DNA of 36,829 nucleotides, taken from Clostridiales bacterium. Its GTDB lineage: Bacteria; Bacillota; Clostridia; Lachnospirales; WQUN01. Below the pieces are notes generated by a model. That model was not told the origin of the DNA, made no database searches, and worked only from the letters and a program-made list of their open reading frames with translations. Position numbers and translations under genes: made by a program. The stretch's first letter is position 1. Every line of letters begins with the position of its first letter. Of this stretch, positions 16,920 to 25,210 are shown piece by piece. The DNA is taken from the NCBI GenBank assembly GCA_031269465.1, contig JAISZB010000208.1:1-36829 (forward strand). Reading direction: 5' to 3'.

Positions 16920-17726
16920 ATGAATCCATTTGACATTTCGGCTCTCTTAGACTTCTATGACGAAGCTTGCATGCTGGCAGTCCTGATGGCGCGTCTTCTC
17001 GCCTTTTTTATGCTGCTGCCGGCCTTTTCAGGCGTTGCGGTGCCTAACTACGTGAAAGTCGGGCTTGCTCTGGCATCATCCATTTTAATGCTGCCCTATG
17101 CGAATGAATGGAACATGGCCTATGACGATACAGCTCCAGGATTTGCGATTTTGGTTTTGCAGGAGTTTTTTACGGGTTTTGTCCTGGGATTCATCATCTA
17201 TCTTATTTTCAACCTCATTTACTTTATCGGACAGCTGATAGACTACCAGATAGGCTTTTCCATGGTAAGCGTCTTCGACCCCATAACGCAGATTCAAGCT
17301 CCTATCGCAGGCAATCTCTTTTATATGGCCGCTTGCGCAATATTGATTCAAACGGGAGGCTTGCACGCCTTCATCATTCTCATTTTCAAAAGCTACGGCA
17401 TAATTCCCCCGGGTTCCGCCATCATAGTTGGAAACGGGCCGTTGGTCAAGCAAATAGTAGATCTCCTCTTAAGCTTCATGGTTCTTTCGGTTTCGCTTTC
17501 CATGCCGATTGTAGGCGCCATCCTCATTTTGGACGCCGCAATGGGACTTCTTGTAAAAACGGCGCCTCAGATGAATATCTTCGTTGTGGGCATTCCTATA
17601 AAGCTCCTTGCCGGTCTGGCGTTAATGCTTGCAATATCCCCCATGGCAAAGGATATCGCGGACGCGTGCTTTGGCGAAGCCTACGGCTCGGTTCTTCAGG
17701 CGCTGCGGCAGATGGCGCCGCAGTAA
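16920..17726 (+). CDS. fliR: FliR, flagellar export-gate protein
   Basis: FliR completes the FliPQR export gate. The 268-residue product has about six membrane segments, with family matches at RLLAFFMLLPAFSG (N-terminal) and QIGFSMVSVFDPITQIQAP (about residues 117-135). I chose ATG 16920 because AAGGTGA at the fliQ end lies nine bases upstream; the TTG at 16914 is too close to it. A nested foldback repeat fills the gap to flhB. Confidence 0.96.
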   Translation: MNPFDISALLDFYDEACMLAVLMARLLAFFMLLPAFSGVAVPNYVKVGLALASSILMLPYANEWNMAYDDTAPGFAILVLQEFFTGFVLGFIIYLIFNLIYFIGQLIDYQIGFSMVSVFDPITQIQAPIAGNLFYMAACAILIQTGGLHAFIILIFKSYGIIPPGSAIIVGNGPLVKQIVDLLLSFMVLSVSLSMPIVGAILILDAAMGLLVKTAPQMNIFVVGIPIKLLAGLALMLAISPMAKDIADACFGEAYGSVLQALRQMAPQ

Positions 17727-17761
17727 AAATTTCCTAGGCGACGGGGAGCCTTTTGCGGCTG

Positions 17762-17950
17762 CAAGCTGATGCGCAGCCAAATGTACAGATTTTGGGGCCG
17801 GATTATGCCGGCTTGCAGTCTAGCGCAGCTGTTTTGGAGGATTTCTATCCAATGAATCAATTCATATTAAAGCTCCAAAATAGGCAATTTCATATGGAAA
17901 TTAGCATATTCACTGAAGCATTGCATAATTCGGCCCCAAAATCGGAACGT
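17762..17950 (+). repeat. foldback repeat, copy 6, with a nested inner hairpin (fliR-flhB gap)
   Basis: The outer stem TTTTGGGGCCGGATTATGC (from about 17790) pairs with GCATAATTCGGCCCCAAAA (about 17923-17941) with one G-T wobble. Between them lies a second inverted pair, TTTTGGAG (17831-17838) with AGCTCCAAAA (17871-17880), as if one copy had inserted in another. The stem sequence differs from other copies yet still pairs. Confidence 0.75.
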
Positions 17951-18010
17951 TCCAATGCCCTTTCGCATAAAGGGCTTAACTGCGGCTTGGACAAAGCGCG
18001 CCGCCTCAAG

Positions 18011-19081
18011 ATGGATCTGTCTCTTTTCAGCTCGGACAAAACGGAAAAGGCGACTCCCAAGAAGAAATCCAAGGCGAGGGAAGAGGGGCAGGTGGCGAGA
18101 AGCTCCGAGATCTCTACAGCCATCCTGTTTCTCGCGGCTTTCACCGCGCTTCGAGTATTTTCAGGATTCATGCTTGAGCGCGCGCTTAGGCTCTTTGGCT
18201 TTGGAATGTCTCTTATAGAGGATGTTGACGCTGTCTTTGACATGGGATATGTTGCAAGAATTGTCTCCTCCATGATGGCGGAGGCTCTGATAGTAAGCGC
18301 GCCGATATTTGCGGCGTCGATGGCTGTAGGCGTTGCTGCGAACCTTGCGCAGGTTGGCTGGCATGTCACAACAAAGCCGCTGAAGCCGAAATTCTCCCAT
18401 ATGAATCCCATCTCAGGATTAAAGAGGCTCTTCTCAACGCAAGCTCTAGTAAATTTCGCGAAGAGCGTTGTGAAATTCGCCATTATCGTTTCAGTTATTT
18501 GGAATATAGTGGAAGAAGAAATTCAGAAGCTCCCTCTGCTTGCCGGAATGGACATAATGGAGTCGGCTTCGGTCATAGGCGGCATTGTGATAAGAATGGG
18601 GCTTAACGCCGGAGGGTGGTTTGTTTTCATCGCGGCTGCAGACTACGCCTTCGTGCGCTTCAAGCACAGCAAGTCCCTGCGCATGAGCAAGCAGGAAATA
18701 AAAGAAGAGATTAAGATGTCTGAAGGAAATCCTCAGGTAAAAGGCAAGATAAAGTCAAAGATGCGCGAGAGCTCAATGAGGCGCATGATGAGCGCGGTTC
18801 CGCACGCGGATGTCATCATAACAAACCCCACGCGCTATGCGGTGGCGCTTAGGTATGACAGAGGCTCGAAAGAAGCTCCGCAGGTATGCGCGAAAGGCGT
18901 GGATTACCTGGCGCTTCGCATAAGGGAAGCCGCAAAGGAGAGCGGCGTGCAGATAGTAGAGAATCGGGAGCTTGCAAGAACGCTCTATGCCCAGGTTGAG
19001 GTCGGAGAGGAGATACCTCAGGAGCTTTACCAGGCTGTAGCTGAGATACTGGCGTTTGTCTATAGGATGAAGCCAGTGTAG
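18011..19081 (+). CDS. flhB: FlhB, export-apparatus specificity switch protein
   Basis: FlhB controls the switch from rod/hook to filament export. The 356-residue product begins MDLSLFSSDKTEKATPKK, has four membrane helices (about 33-52, 90-115, 148-168 and 190-212) and a cytoplasmic domain with the autocleavage site. That site is NPTR (residues 272-275, AAC at 18824) instead of the usual NPTH; the cleaving Asn-Pro is intact. ATG 18011 is chosen on family homology. The open frame continues upstream to 17753 only because it reads through a foldback repeat. No strong ribosome site is seen before 18011, which is odd for this operon. Confidence 0.95.
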   Translation: MDLSLFSSDKTEKATPKKKSKAREEGQVARSSEISTAILFLAAFTALRVFSGFMLERALRLFGFGMSLIEDVDAVFDMGYVARIVSSMMAEALIVSAPIFAASMAVGVAANLAQVGWHVTTKPLKPKFSHMNPISGLKRLFSTQALVNFAKSVVKFAIIVSVIWNIVEEEIQKLPLLAGMDIMESASVIGGIVIRMGLNAGGWFVFIAAADYAFVRFKHSKSLRMSKQEIKEEIKMSEGNPQVKGKIKSKMRESSMRRMMSAVPHADVIITNPTRYAVALRYDRGSKEAPQVCAKGVDYLALRIREAAKESGVQIVENRELARTLYAQVEVGEEIPQELYQAVAEILAFVYRMKPV

Positions 19082-19106
19082 GGCGAGCTTTTTTCAGGCT
19101 CGCCCT
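19080..19106 (+). terminator. hairpin after flhB, T-run in the loop only
   Basis: AGGGCGAGC (19080-19088) pairs with GCTCGCCCT (19098-19106), a perfect 9-bp stem. The T run lies in the loop and none follows the stem, so a terminator function is uncertain. A candidate promoter follows at once. Confidence 0.4.
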
Positions 19107-19126
19107 AGGAAAGAGCACACAATTAA

Positions 19127-19135
19127 TGGTATAAT
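19127..19135 (+). promoter_or_regulatory. candidate extended -10 promoter for flhA
   Basis: TGGTATAAT is a perfect extended -10 element (TGn plus TATAAT) about 20 bp before the flhA start. No clear -35 box is seen. It stands in the only non-coding gap between flhB and flhA. Confidence 0.45.
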
Positions 19136-19155
19136 AAAGCGGAAGGATGAATTTT

Positions 19156-21201
19156 GTGGATTTACGTGAACTCTCTTTAGGCGTTATAATTGTAGCCATC
19201 GTCATATTCATAATCATCCCGCTGCCTACGCCGTTGTTGGACTTTCTCCTGATGATGAACATCACGCTGGGGATTTTGATACTCCTGAATTCCCTCTACT
19301 CAAGCGAGCCTCTGGAAATGTCGCTGTTTCCCACTCTGCTTCTGGTAACGACCCTTTACAGGCTGGTGCTCAACGTCTCCACAACCAGGCTCATCCTCTT
19401 AAACGGATACGCGGGAGAAGTCGTAAACACTTTCGGAGGGTTTGTCGCGGGTGGAAACATGATTGTGGGAGTTATAATTTTCATAATCATCGTCATAGTG
19501 AATTTCATGGTCATAACCAAAGGCTCAGAGCGCGTAGCCGAGGTTACGGCAAGATTTACGCTGGATGCGATGCCTGGCAAGCAGATGGCCATTGACGCGG
19601 ATTTGAACACAGGGCTTATAGACGAAGAGGAGGCAAAGCTCAGGAGGAAAAAGATACAAGACGAATCAAACTTTTACGGCGCCATGGACGGCGCGAGCAA
19701 ATTTGTAAAAGGCGACGCTATTGCGGGAATTCTCATAACCTTCGTCAATATCGCGGCCGGGCTTGCGCTGGGGGTAACCGGACTCTCCACAGGGGAGCCG
19801 CTGCCTCTGGCGGACGCCGCCGCCAAATATACGGTAATGACAATAGGGGACGGCTTGGCCAGCCAGATTCCGGCCCTTTTGATATCTACCGCGACGGGAA
19901 TCATAGTCACTAAGGCTACAAATGAAAGCGGGATATCCAGGGAAGTGTCGTCGCAGCTTTTCTCAAAGCCGCTGACGCTGGCGATAACAGGAGGATTCTT
20001 GGTGTTTATGGGAATCCTCACCCCCCTTCCGTGGTATATTTTCGTTCCATTCGGAGGCTTCCTGATGTATTTGAGCGTTATTGAGGGCAACAAGCAGAAG
20101 CTGGCTTTCGTCCAATCGGAGATTTCAGAGGATGACATAGAGGCTGAAGCAGCAAGAAAGCCAGAGAACGTCGTATCCCTCTTGAATGTGGATCCGATAC
20201 TGCTGCTCTTCGGATACGGCCTGATACCGCTTGTAGATTCCAGCCAGGGCGGGGATCTGCTGGATCGCGTTGTTATGATAAGGCGTCAGATAGCGCTGGA
20301 ATTGGGCGCGGTAGTGCCGGTAATCCATCTAAGGGACGACATCAAGCTAAGCCCGAACCAGTACAAAATAATGATAAAAGGCGTTGAGGTAGCTTCAGGC
20401 GAGTTGCTTTTCGACCATTACATGGCGATGAACCCCGGAAATGTCGAGGAAGAGATTGACGGCATCGAGACGGTGGAGCCCTACATGGGCCTGCCGGCGC
20501 TTTGGATTTTGGAAAGTCAGAGGGAGAGGGCCGAAGCGCTTGGATATACCGTGGTAGACCCGCCGGCGATAATCGCCACGCATTTGACGGAGGTCATAAG
20601 GAGCCATCTATTCGAGCTTCTGACGAGGCAGGGGGTACAGTCCTTGATTGACAATGTCAAGCAGACGAACGAAGTGCTTGTGGACGAGCTCATACCGAAG
20701 CTTTTGACTGTGGGTGAAGTGCAGAAAGTGCTTGCCAACCTTCTGCGAGAAGGCATATCTATACGTGATTTGGTAACTGTTTTGGAGACGCTGGCCGACT
20801 CCAGCCACATGACCAGAGATACGGACATGCTGACTGAGTATGCCAGGCAAGCTCTGAGAAGGGCTATATCAAAAAAGTATTTCGATAATCAAATGAATGC
20901 CGTGATCACTTTAGATCCGGATCTTGAGCAGACTATAATGGCAAGCGTGCAGCAGACGGAGCAAGGTTCATACCTTGCCTTGGATCCCTCGACTACGCGC
21001 AAAGTCTTCGACAGCATGGGCGTTGAAGTGAAGAAGCTGACTTCAATGGGGTTGCAGCCCATAATTTTGACTTCCCCTGTAGTCAGAATGTACTTCAAGC
21101 GCCTGGTAGAGCAGACTGCGCCTGATCTTGCGGTTCTAAGCTACAATGAGGTTGATCCGTCGGCGGAAATTCAATCCGTGGGGATGGTGAGCGTTTCATG
21201 A
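19156..21201 (+). CDS. flhA: FlhA, flagellar export-gate protein
   Basis: FlhA is the large export-gate protein, forming the nonameric cytoplasmic ring that receives chaperone-substrate complexes. The 681-residue product has eight N-terminal membrane segments (to about 320), the conserved loop with AEVTARFTLDAMPGKQMAID and DLNTGLI (about residues 133-160), and the four-subdomain cytoplasmic part. GTG 19156 is preferred because GGAAGG at 19141-19146 lies nine bases before it. The ATG at 19147, three codons earlier, directly abuts that site. The stop overlaps the flhF start (ATGA). Confidence 0.96.
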   Translation: MDLRELSLGVIIVAIVIFIIIPLPTPLLDFLLMMNITLGILILLNSLYSSEPLEMSLFPTLLLVTTLYRLVLNVSTTRLILLNGYAGEVVNTFGGFVAGGNMIVGVIIFIIIVIVNFMVITKGSERVAEVTARFTLDAMPGKQMAIDADLNTGLIDEEEAKLRRKKIQDESNFYGAMDGASKFVKGDAIAGILITFVNIAAGLALGVTGLSTGEPLPLADAAAKYTVMTIGDGLASQIPALLISTATGIIVTKATNESGISREVSSQLFSKPLTLAITGGFLVFMGILTPLPWYIFVPFGGFLMYLSVIEGNKQKLAFVQSEISEDDIEAEAARKPENVVSLLNVDPILLLFGYGLIPLVDSSQGGDLLDRVVMIRRQIALELGAVVPVIHLRDDIKLSPNQYKIMIKGVEVASGELLFDHYMAMNPGNVEEEIDGIETVEPYMGLPALWILESQRERAEALGYTVVDPPAIIATHLTEVIRSHLFELLTRQGVQSLIDNVKQTNEVLVDELIPKLLTVGEVQKVLANLLREGISIRDLVTVLETLADSSHMTRDTDMLTEYARQALRRAISKKYFDNQMNAVITLDPDLEQTIMASVQQTEQGSYLALDPSTTRKVFDSMGVEVKKLTSMGLQPIILTSPVVRMYFKRLVEQTAPDLAVLSYNEVDPSAEIQSVGMVSVS

Positions 21202-22376
21202 GAATTAAGAAATTCGAGGCGCGGACTGAGCAGGAGGCGATCGAAAAAGTCAAAAATGAGCTCGGTCTGGACGCGCTTATACTTAATATTAGAAAGACAA
21301 AGCCAAGAGGATTGTTCAGCCTGTTCAGAAAGCCTATGGTGGAAGTGACCGCCGCTTATGAGGACAAAGAGGCGAAGCAAAAAAGGATGGAAGAGCAGCA
21401 GGCCGCCGCTACAAAGGAAGTAATGGAGGCCAAGGAGGCTAAGCTAGCGCAGGAGAGGATACATTCCCTGGAAAAGAAGCTTCAAACTCAGGAGGATCTT
21501 CTGGCAAAGCTCATGAGCCAATTGTCTATAGCGGAGCAAATGAATCAGACATATGGTTTGCGGAAGTACGATAACCGCTTGATCCAGCTCTTTTACGATA
21601 CCCTTGTTGATCAGGGCGTAACTCCGGAGATTGCGGAAAAGGTGTTGGAAGACGCAAATTCCATAGATGATGAAACGAAAATAGACATAGAGCTCGTCTC
21701 AAAGATAGTGTACAACACCATCATTCGGATACTGGGACCGGCTCAGCCCATAGAGCCGGTCAAAACCAAGAGGACCAGGTTCATTGTGTTCATGGGCCCC
21801 ACCGGAGTAGGAAAAACTACTACGATAGCAAAGATTTCATCTATTCTTATGCTCTACCACAATTTGAAAGTGGGCCTTATTACGGCGGACACATATAGAA
21901 TAGCGGCCATAGAGCAGCTTAAGACATACGCGGAGATATTGGGATTGGATGTTGATGTCATCTATAACAGCCAAGATCTGGAGAATCACTTGGATCCGAT
22001 AATAGATGAGGAAAATGATGTGGTTTTAATCGACACCGCAGGCAGATCCCATCGGAATCGGGAGAATTTCAAGGAGCTGGGAGAGCTTCTCGCTCTAGTT
22101 CCTGATAGCACCAAGCTTTTGTGCCTGAGCCTTACCACAAAGTATGAGGATCTTCTGAGCATCGCTAACGCCTATTCAACGTTGACTGATTTTATGCTGG
22201 TATTTACGAAGCTGGATGAGACGCTGTGCTTAGGTTCCATTCTAAACATATGCTATCTGACTGGAAAAAAGCTGACATACATCACAAATGGCCAGAATGT
22301 GCCGGATGACATAGAGATAGCGCACCCTGAAACAATAACCAAAGCCTTATTGGGGATTGGAGGCGACGCAAGTTGA
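21198..22376 (+). CDS. flhF: FlhF, signal-recognition-type GTPase
   Basis: FlhF sets flagellar number and position. The 392-residue product has an N-terminal basic region (IKKFEARTEQEAIEKVKNEL), a charged linker, a helical N domain and the SRP-type GTPase domain with G1 GPTGVGKTTT (residues 200-209), the RIAAIEQLKTYAEIL segment, and DTAGRSHRN. It overlaps flhA by four bases and flhG by one to four bases, so translation is coupled. Confidence 0.97.
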   Translation: MRIKKFEARTEQEAIEKVKNELGLDALILNIRKTKPRGLFSLFRKPMVEVTAAYEDKEAKQKRMEEQQAAATKEVMEAKEAKLAQERIHSLEKKLQTQEDLLAKLMSQLSIAEQMNQTYGLRKYDNRLIQLFYDTLVDQGVTPEIAEKVLEDANSIDDETKIDIELVSKIVYNTIIRILGPAQPIEPVKTKRTRFIVFMGPTGVGKTTTIAKISSILMLYHNLKVGLITADTYRIAAIEQLKTYAEILGLDVDVIYNSQDLENHLDPIIDEENDVVLIDTAGRSHRNRENFKELGELLALVPDSTKLLCLSLTTKYEDLLSIANAYSTLTDFMLVFTKLDETLCLGSILNICYLTGKKLTYITNGQNVPDDIEIAHPETITKALLGIGGDAS

Positions 22377-23263
22377 TGGATCAAGCGAACAAGCTGCGGG
22401 ACATAGTAAAGCAGCGAGAAAGCGCCAAACCGAAGGAATCGATGGCTGCGCGGGTTATTACCGTAACAAGCGGCAAAGGCGGGGTGGGCAAGAGCAACCT
22501 GACTCTGAATCTGGCAATCCAGCTTCGCAAGCTGGACATGCGCGTCACCATCATAGACGCCGATCTTGGGCTGGCAAACATAGAAGTGCTATCGGGAATA
22601 ATCCCGAGGTATAATTTCGGAGATGTCGTCAATTCTAAAATGAGCCTTGAATCCGCCTTGACAGACGGGCCTTTGGGAGTGAAGTTTCTCTCGGGGGGAG
22701 CGGGGCTTACGACTCTCGCTCATTTGACTGAAAAGCAGGTTCAGACGGTCATATCAAGTTTCGGGATGCTTGATGACATATCGGATATAATACTTATAGA
22801 CACTGGCGCTGGAATCTCGAAAAATGTCTTGAACTTTGTCAAGGCCTCATCTGAGACCATTTTGATTGTAACGCCGGAGCCTACCAGCATAGCTGACGCC
22901 TATGCCATAATTAAATCCATAAAACGTGAAAATGACATAATTCCTGCTCTAAAAATTGTAGTAAACCTAGTCGGAAGCTTCAACGAGGGTGTGGACATAT
23001 TTGAAAAGCTGGAGAAAGTCTCAGAGCAGTTTCTGGGAATAAAGCTTGAAAGCCTGGGTTCGATACCTCTGGATCAGAATATGCCGCGCGCTGTAAAACG
23101 CCAGGAGCCTCTGTCTTTGAGCTTCCCGAATTCTGAAAGCGCTAAGGGGATTCATAACATAAGCCTCCGCCTTTTAAACATGGAGCCGAAATACACCCAA
23201 AGCCAAGGCGGAATTACAGGCTTTTTGAATCGACTTGCAGGAAGTTTCAGGATATATGCCTAA
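22376..23263 (+). CDS. flhG: FlhG (YlxH), MinD-like ATPase
   Basis: FlhG stimulates FlhF GTPase and limits flagellar number. The 295-residue product has the deviant Walker A motif KGGVGKS (residues 34-40), LRKLDMRVTIIDADLGLAN, and the MinD-like IILIDTGAG. An N-terminal helix rich in charged residues (DQANKLRDIVKQ) fits the FlhF-activating segment. ATG 22376 overlaps the flhF stop (TGATG), with GGAGGCG upstream; a TTG one codon earlier is the alternative. A foldback repeat and an intrinsic terminator follow, ending this block. Confidence 0.96.
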   Translation: MDQANKLRDIVKQRESAKPKESMAARVITVTSGKGGVGKSNLTLNLAIQLRKLDMRVTIIDADLGLANIEVLSGIIPRYNFGDVVNSKMSLESALTDGPLGVKFLSGGAGLTTLAHLTEKQVQTVISSFGMLDDISDIILIDTGAGISKNVLNFVKASSETILIVTPEPTSIADAYAIIKSIKRENDIIPALKIVVNLVGSFNEGVDIFEKLEKVSEQFLGIKLESLGSIPLDQNMPRAVKRQEPLSLSFPNSESAKGIHNISLRLLNMEPKYTQSQGGITGFLNRLAGSFRIYA

Positions 23264-23272
23264 GACGCATAA

Positions 23273-23403
23273 TATACTGATTTTCATATGGAATTACCTT
23301 TTTTGGAGCTTGATTATACAGCGAGTGCAAAATGCAGATATCAACCGCACCAGTCAATGGATAATCAAGCTCCAAAAAAGGAACATTTGATGAAAGCGGT
23401 ATA
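23273..23403 (+). repeat. foldback repeat, copy 7 (best preserved; after flhG)
   Basis: This is the most complete copy. TATACTGATTTTCATATG opens it and TTTGATGAAAGCGGTATA closes it. The inner stem TTTTTTGGAGCTTGATTAT pairs perfectly with ATAATCAAGCTCCAAAAAA (about 23350-23369). It lies ten bases after the flhG stop, before the terminator at 23456. Confidence 0.88.
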
Positions 23404-23455
23404 TGCAGATTTGCGTGCGTTTGAAAGCAAGCCCATAAATATTAGAAGCCTATAG

Positions 23456-23491
23456 CAGAAGCCGCTGCGCCATCGCGACGGCTTCTGTTTT
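23456..23491 (+). terminator. intrinsic terminator after flhG
   Basis: CAGAAGCCG (23456-23464) pairs perfectly with CGGCTTCTG (23479-23487). The loop can pair further (GCG/CGC). TTTT follows the stem. This is the clearest terminator inside the flagellar cluster and separates the fliF-flhG block from pilZ-cheC-cheD. Confidence 0.8.
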
Positions 23492-23559
23492 AAGATCCCG
23501 GAAATTTTATTGAGCGATCCCGCGCTTGGCGGCAACTGCCTTTACATGGAGATGATGAG

Positions 23560-24219
23560 ATGTTGAGCGAGCAGATAAAAATAGGGACAAAGGTTGAGAT
23601 TTCAGCGTCTGGCCAAGGGGGTAGCATCTATGCCTGCAAAGTCGAAAGCGTGCTGGGGGATTCGGAGCTGACGCTCATCGCCTGCGATGCAAAGGTAATC
23701 CGCAAGTCGCTTGCGCCTGGCGAAATTTACTCCATGCTGTTTTTGGCCGACGCAGAGATGATTCGCTTCGACTGCAAATTGCTCGGCTTTATTGTAAAGA
23801 GCCTTATTGAGACGATGCATGTGAGGCTCATTTCTGAGGGCGAACGCATTCAGCGAAGGGAATTCTTCAGGTTCAACTGCCGGATGCCCATGAAATTCGC
23901 GATGGCTTCCCTGGAAGGGAAGGATCATGCGCAGCTTAGGCAAGCGGAGATAAAAGACATAGGCGGCGGCGGGGCGAGGATCGCAAGCGACTGCGAAATG
24001 GAGGAGCAGGAGAAGATAAAGGCTGTCATCACCCTGCATCAAGACTACATCATAGTGGCGGGGAAAATACTGCGAAAGGAGGAGGTTTCCGGAGGAAACA
24101 TGAAGTTTCAGTACAGGATGCAGTTTTTGGGGCTTTCAAAGGAAGAGCAGGAGAAGATTGTGCAGTTCATATTCCAGGAGCAGAGGAAAAACCTGCAGCG
24201 CCATGAATTACAGGGCTGA
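23560..24219 (+). CDS. ycgR: YcgR-type flagellar brake protein with PilZ domain
   Basis: Proteins of this type bind c-di-GMP and slow the flagellar motor. The 219-residue product has an N-terminal YcgR-like beta domain (about residues 1-95) and a PilZ domain (about 96-210). The first c-di-GMP motif RxxxR is present (R100 EFF R104). The second, usually (D/N)xSxxG, reads DIGGGG (residues 133-138), so the Ser is Gly, which may weaken binding. ATG 23560 follows GGAGATGATG. Genes of this family commonly follow flhG in Clostridia. Confidence 0.9.
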   Translation: MLSEQIKIGTKVEISASGQGGSIYACKVESVLGDSELTLIACDAKVIRKSLAPGEIYSMLFLADAEMIRFDCKLLGFIVKSLIETMHVRLISEGERIQRREFFRFNCRMPMKFAMASLEGKDHAQLRQAEIKDIGGGGARIASDCEMEEQEKIKAVITLHQDYIIVAGKILRKEEVSGGNMKFQYRMQFLGLSKEEQEKIVQFIFQEQRKNLQRHELQG

Positions 24220-24296
24220 TTTGCATATGAAGCTTCTGTTTTAGAGCTCGATTAATTAAGCTTCAAAATAGGAGCATATGACAGTAGAGCCGTATA
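24215..24296 (+). repeat. foldback repeat fragment 8a (after pilZ)
   Basis: It starts CTGATTTGCATATGAA, overlapping the pilZ stop codon, and ends AGCCGTATA. The inner hairpin TTTTAGAGCTCGATTAA faces TTAAGCTTCAAAATA. It is a shortened copy of about 82 bp. Confidence 0.65.
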
Positions 24297-24410
24297 TGCT
24301 AGTTTTTACACAAAACTCCAGTTTTTTATAAGGCTGATATGAGTTTCTTTCTGCTTTATTGGGGAAAATAAATGAAAAACTTACATTTGTCCTGATGCGT
24401 TCAGGAAAAA

Positions 24411-24470
24411 TCTGTTTTGAACCTTGACCGTAAAGCGGGTGCGATTGATATCGGCATTAGCGCCTTGAAG
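24411..24470 (+). repeat. foldback repeat fragment 8c
   Basis: Matches the left internal part of copy 1: a TGTTTTGA.CTTGAC.GTA core, then GCGATTGATATCGGC, which is identical in both. Outer arms are not recognisable. Confidence 0.6.
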
Positions 24471-24475
24471 GATGA

Positions 24476-24529
24476 TATACTGATTTGCATATGAAAGCTC
24501 CTAGTTGCATTTGACTGCAAATCGTCATA
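24476..24529 (+). repeat. foldback repeat fragment 8b (outer arms only)
   Basis: TATACTGATTTGCATATG on the left and TTTGACTGCAAATCGTCATA on the right form a small palindrome of 54 bp. The whole central stem is missing, so only the two outer arms remain. Confidence 0.7.
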
Positions 24530-24588
24530 ATCATGCTCCTAAATTGAATGCCCGAGAAGAAATTCTGGCGAAGAAAGGGTGAAACCTG

Positions 24589-25209
24589 GTGGAAGATTTG
24601 GCAAGCTTGAATTCTCTTCACTTTGACATCTTGAAGGAAATCGGAAATATCGGAGCTGGGAACGCTCTCACCGCCCTTGCAAAGCTTTTAGGAAAAAAAG
24701 TGGACATGAAAGTTCCTGCTGTAAACTTGGTGGAATTTAAAGACATAGCTGACTTCCTAGGCGGCCCGGAACAGAGGGTTATAGGCATATTGATCCAGAT
24801 AAAGGGGGACTTGAACGGAATAATGATGTTCCTTCTCAAAGATGACTCCGCTTTTTATCTCATAAAAGCGATTATGATGGATCTTGCGCCTGAGGAGGTA
24901 TCGGATGGCTTTTCCGAACTGGAACTCTCCGCTCTCAAAGAGATTGGAAACATACTTGCCAGCTCCTACCTGGGTTCTCTGGCAGAGTTGATGCACCTAA
25001 ACATAGTGCCTTCCGTTCCGTTTCTTGCAATCGACATGGCAAATGCTGTTTTGAGCGTACCAGCCATCGAGTTTGGCAAGGTAGCCGATAGGGCCCTTTT
25101 TATTGAATCTGTCTTCATTTCTGAGATGAACGATATTTCGGGCTACTTTTTGCTGATACCGGATCTGCCTTCTTTCGAAAGGATCTTATCGGCACTGGGA
25201 GTCGGGTGA
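24589..25209 (+). CDS. cheC: CheC, CheY-P phosphatase
   Basis: CheC dephosphorylates CheY-P and partners CheD. The 206-residue product carries both active-site pairs: E17..N20 in LKEIGNIGAGNA and E118..N121 in LKEIGNILASSY. The GTG at 24589 follows AAAGGGTG at a spacing of 8. cheD starts one base after its stop. There is no FliN-type domain, which separates it from FliY. Confidence 0.96.
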   Translation: MEDLASLNSLHFDILKEIGNIGAGNALTALAKLLGKKVDMKVPAVNLVEFKDIADFLGGPEQRVIGILIQIKGDLNGIMMFLLKDDSAFYLIKAIMMDLAPEEVSDGFSELELSALKEIGNILASSYLGSLAELMHLNIVPSVPFLAIDMANAVLSVPAIEFGKVADRALFIESVFISEMNDISGYFLLIPDLPSFERILSALGVG

Positions 25210-25210
25210 G

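Larger units (their letters stand above)
24220..24588. other. 369-bp gap between pilZ and cheC, where cheB-cheA-cheW is expected
   Basis: In Bacillus and many Clostridia, cheB, cheA and cheW lie between flhG/pilZ and cheC. Here the gap holds three fragments of the foldback repeat and AT-rich sequence (24297-24410), with no open frame resembling any of those genes. Confidence 0.7.

Noticed and set aside
17753..18010. Upstream extension of the flhB frame as the true N-terminus
   Set aside because: It is repeat sequence; the FlhB family starts at MDLSLFSS. Kept only as a finding.
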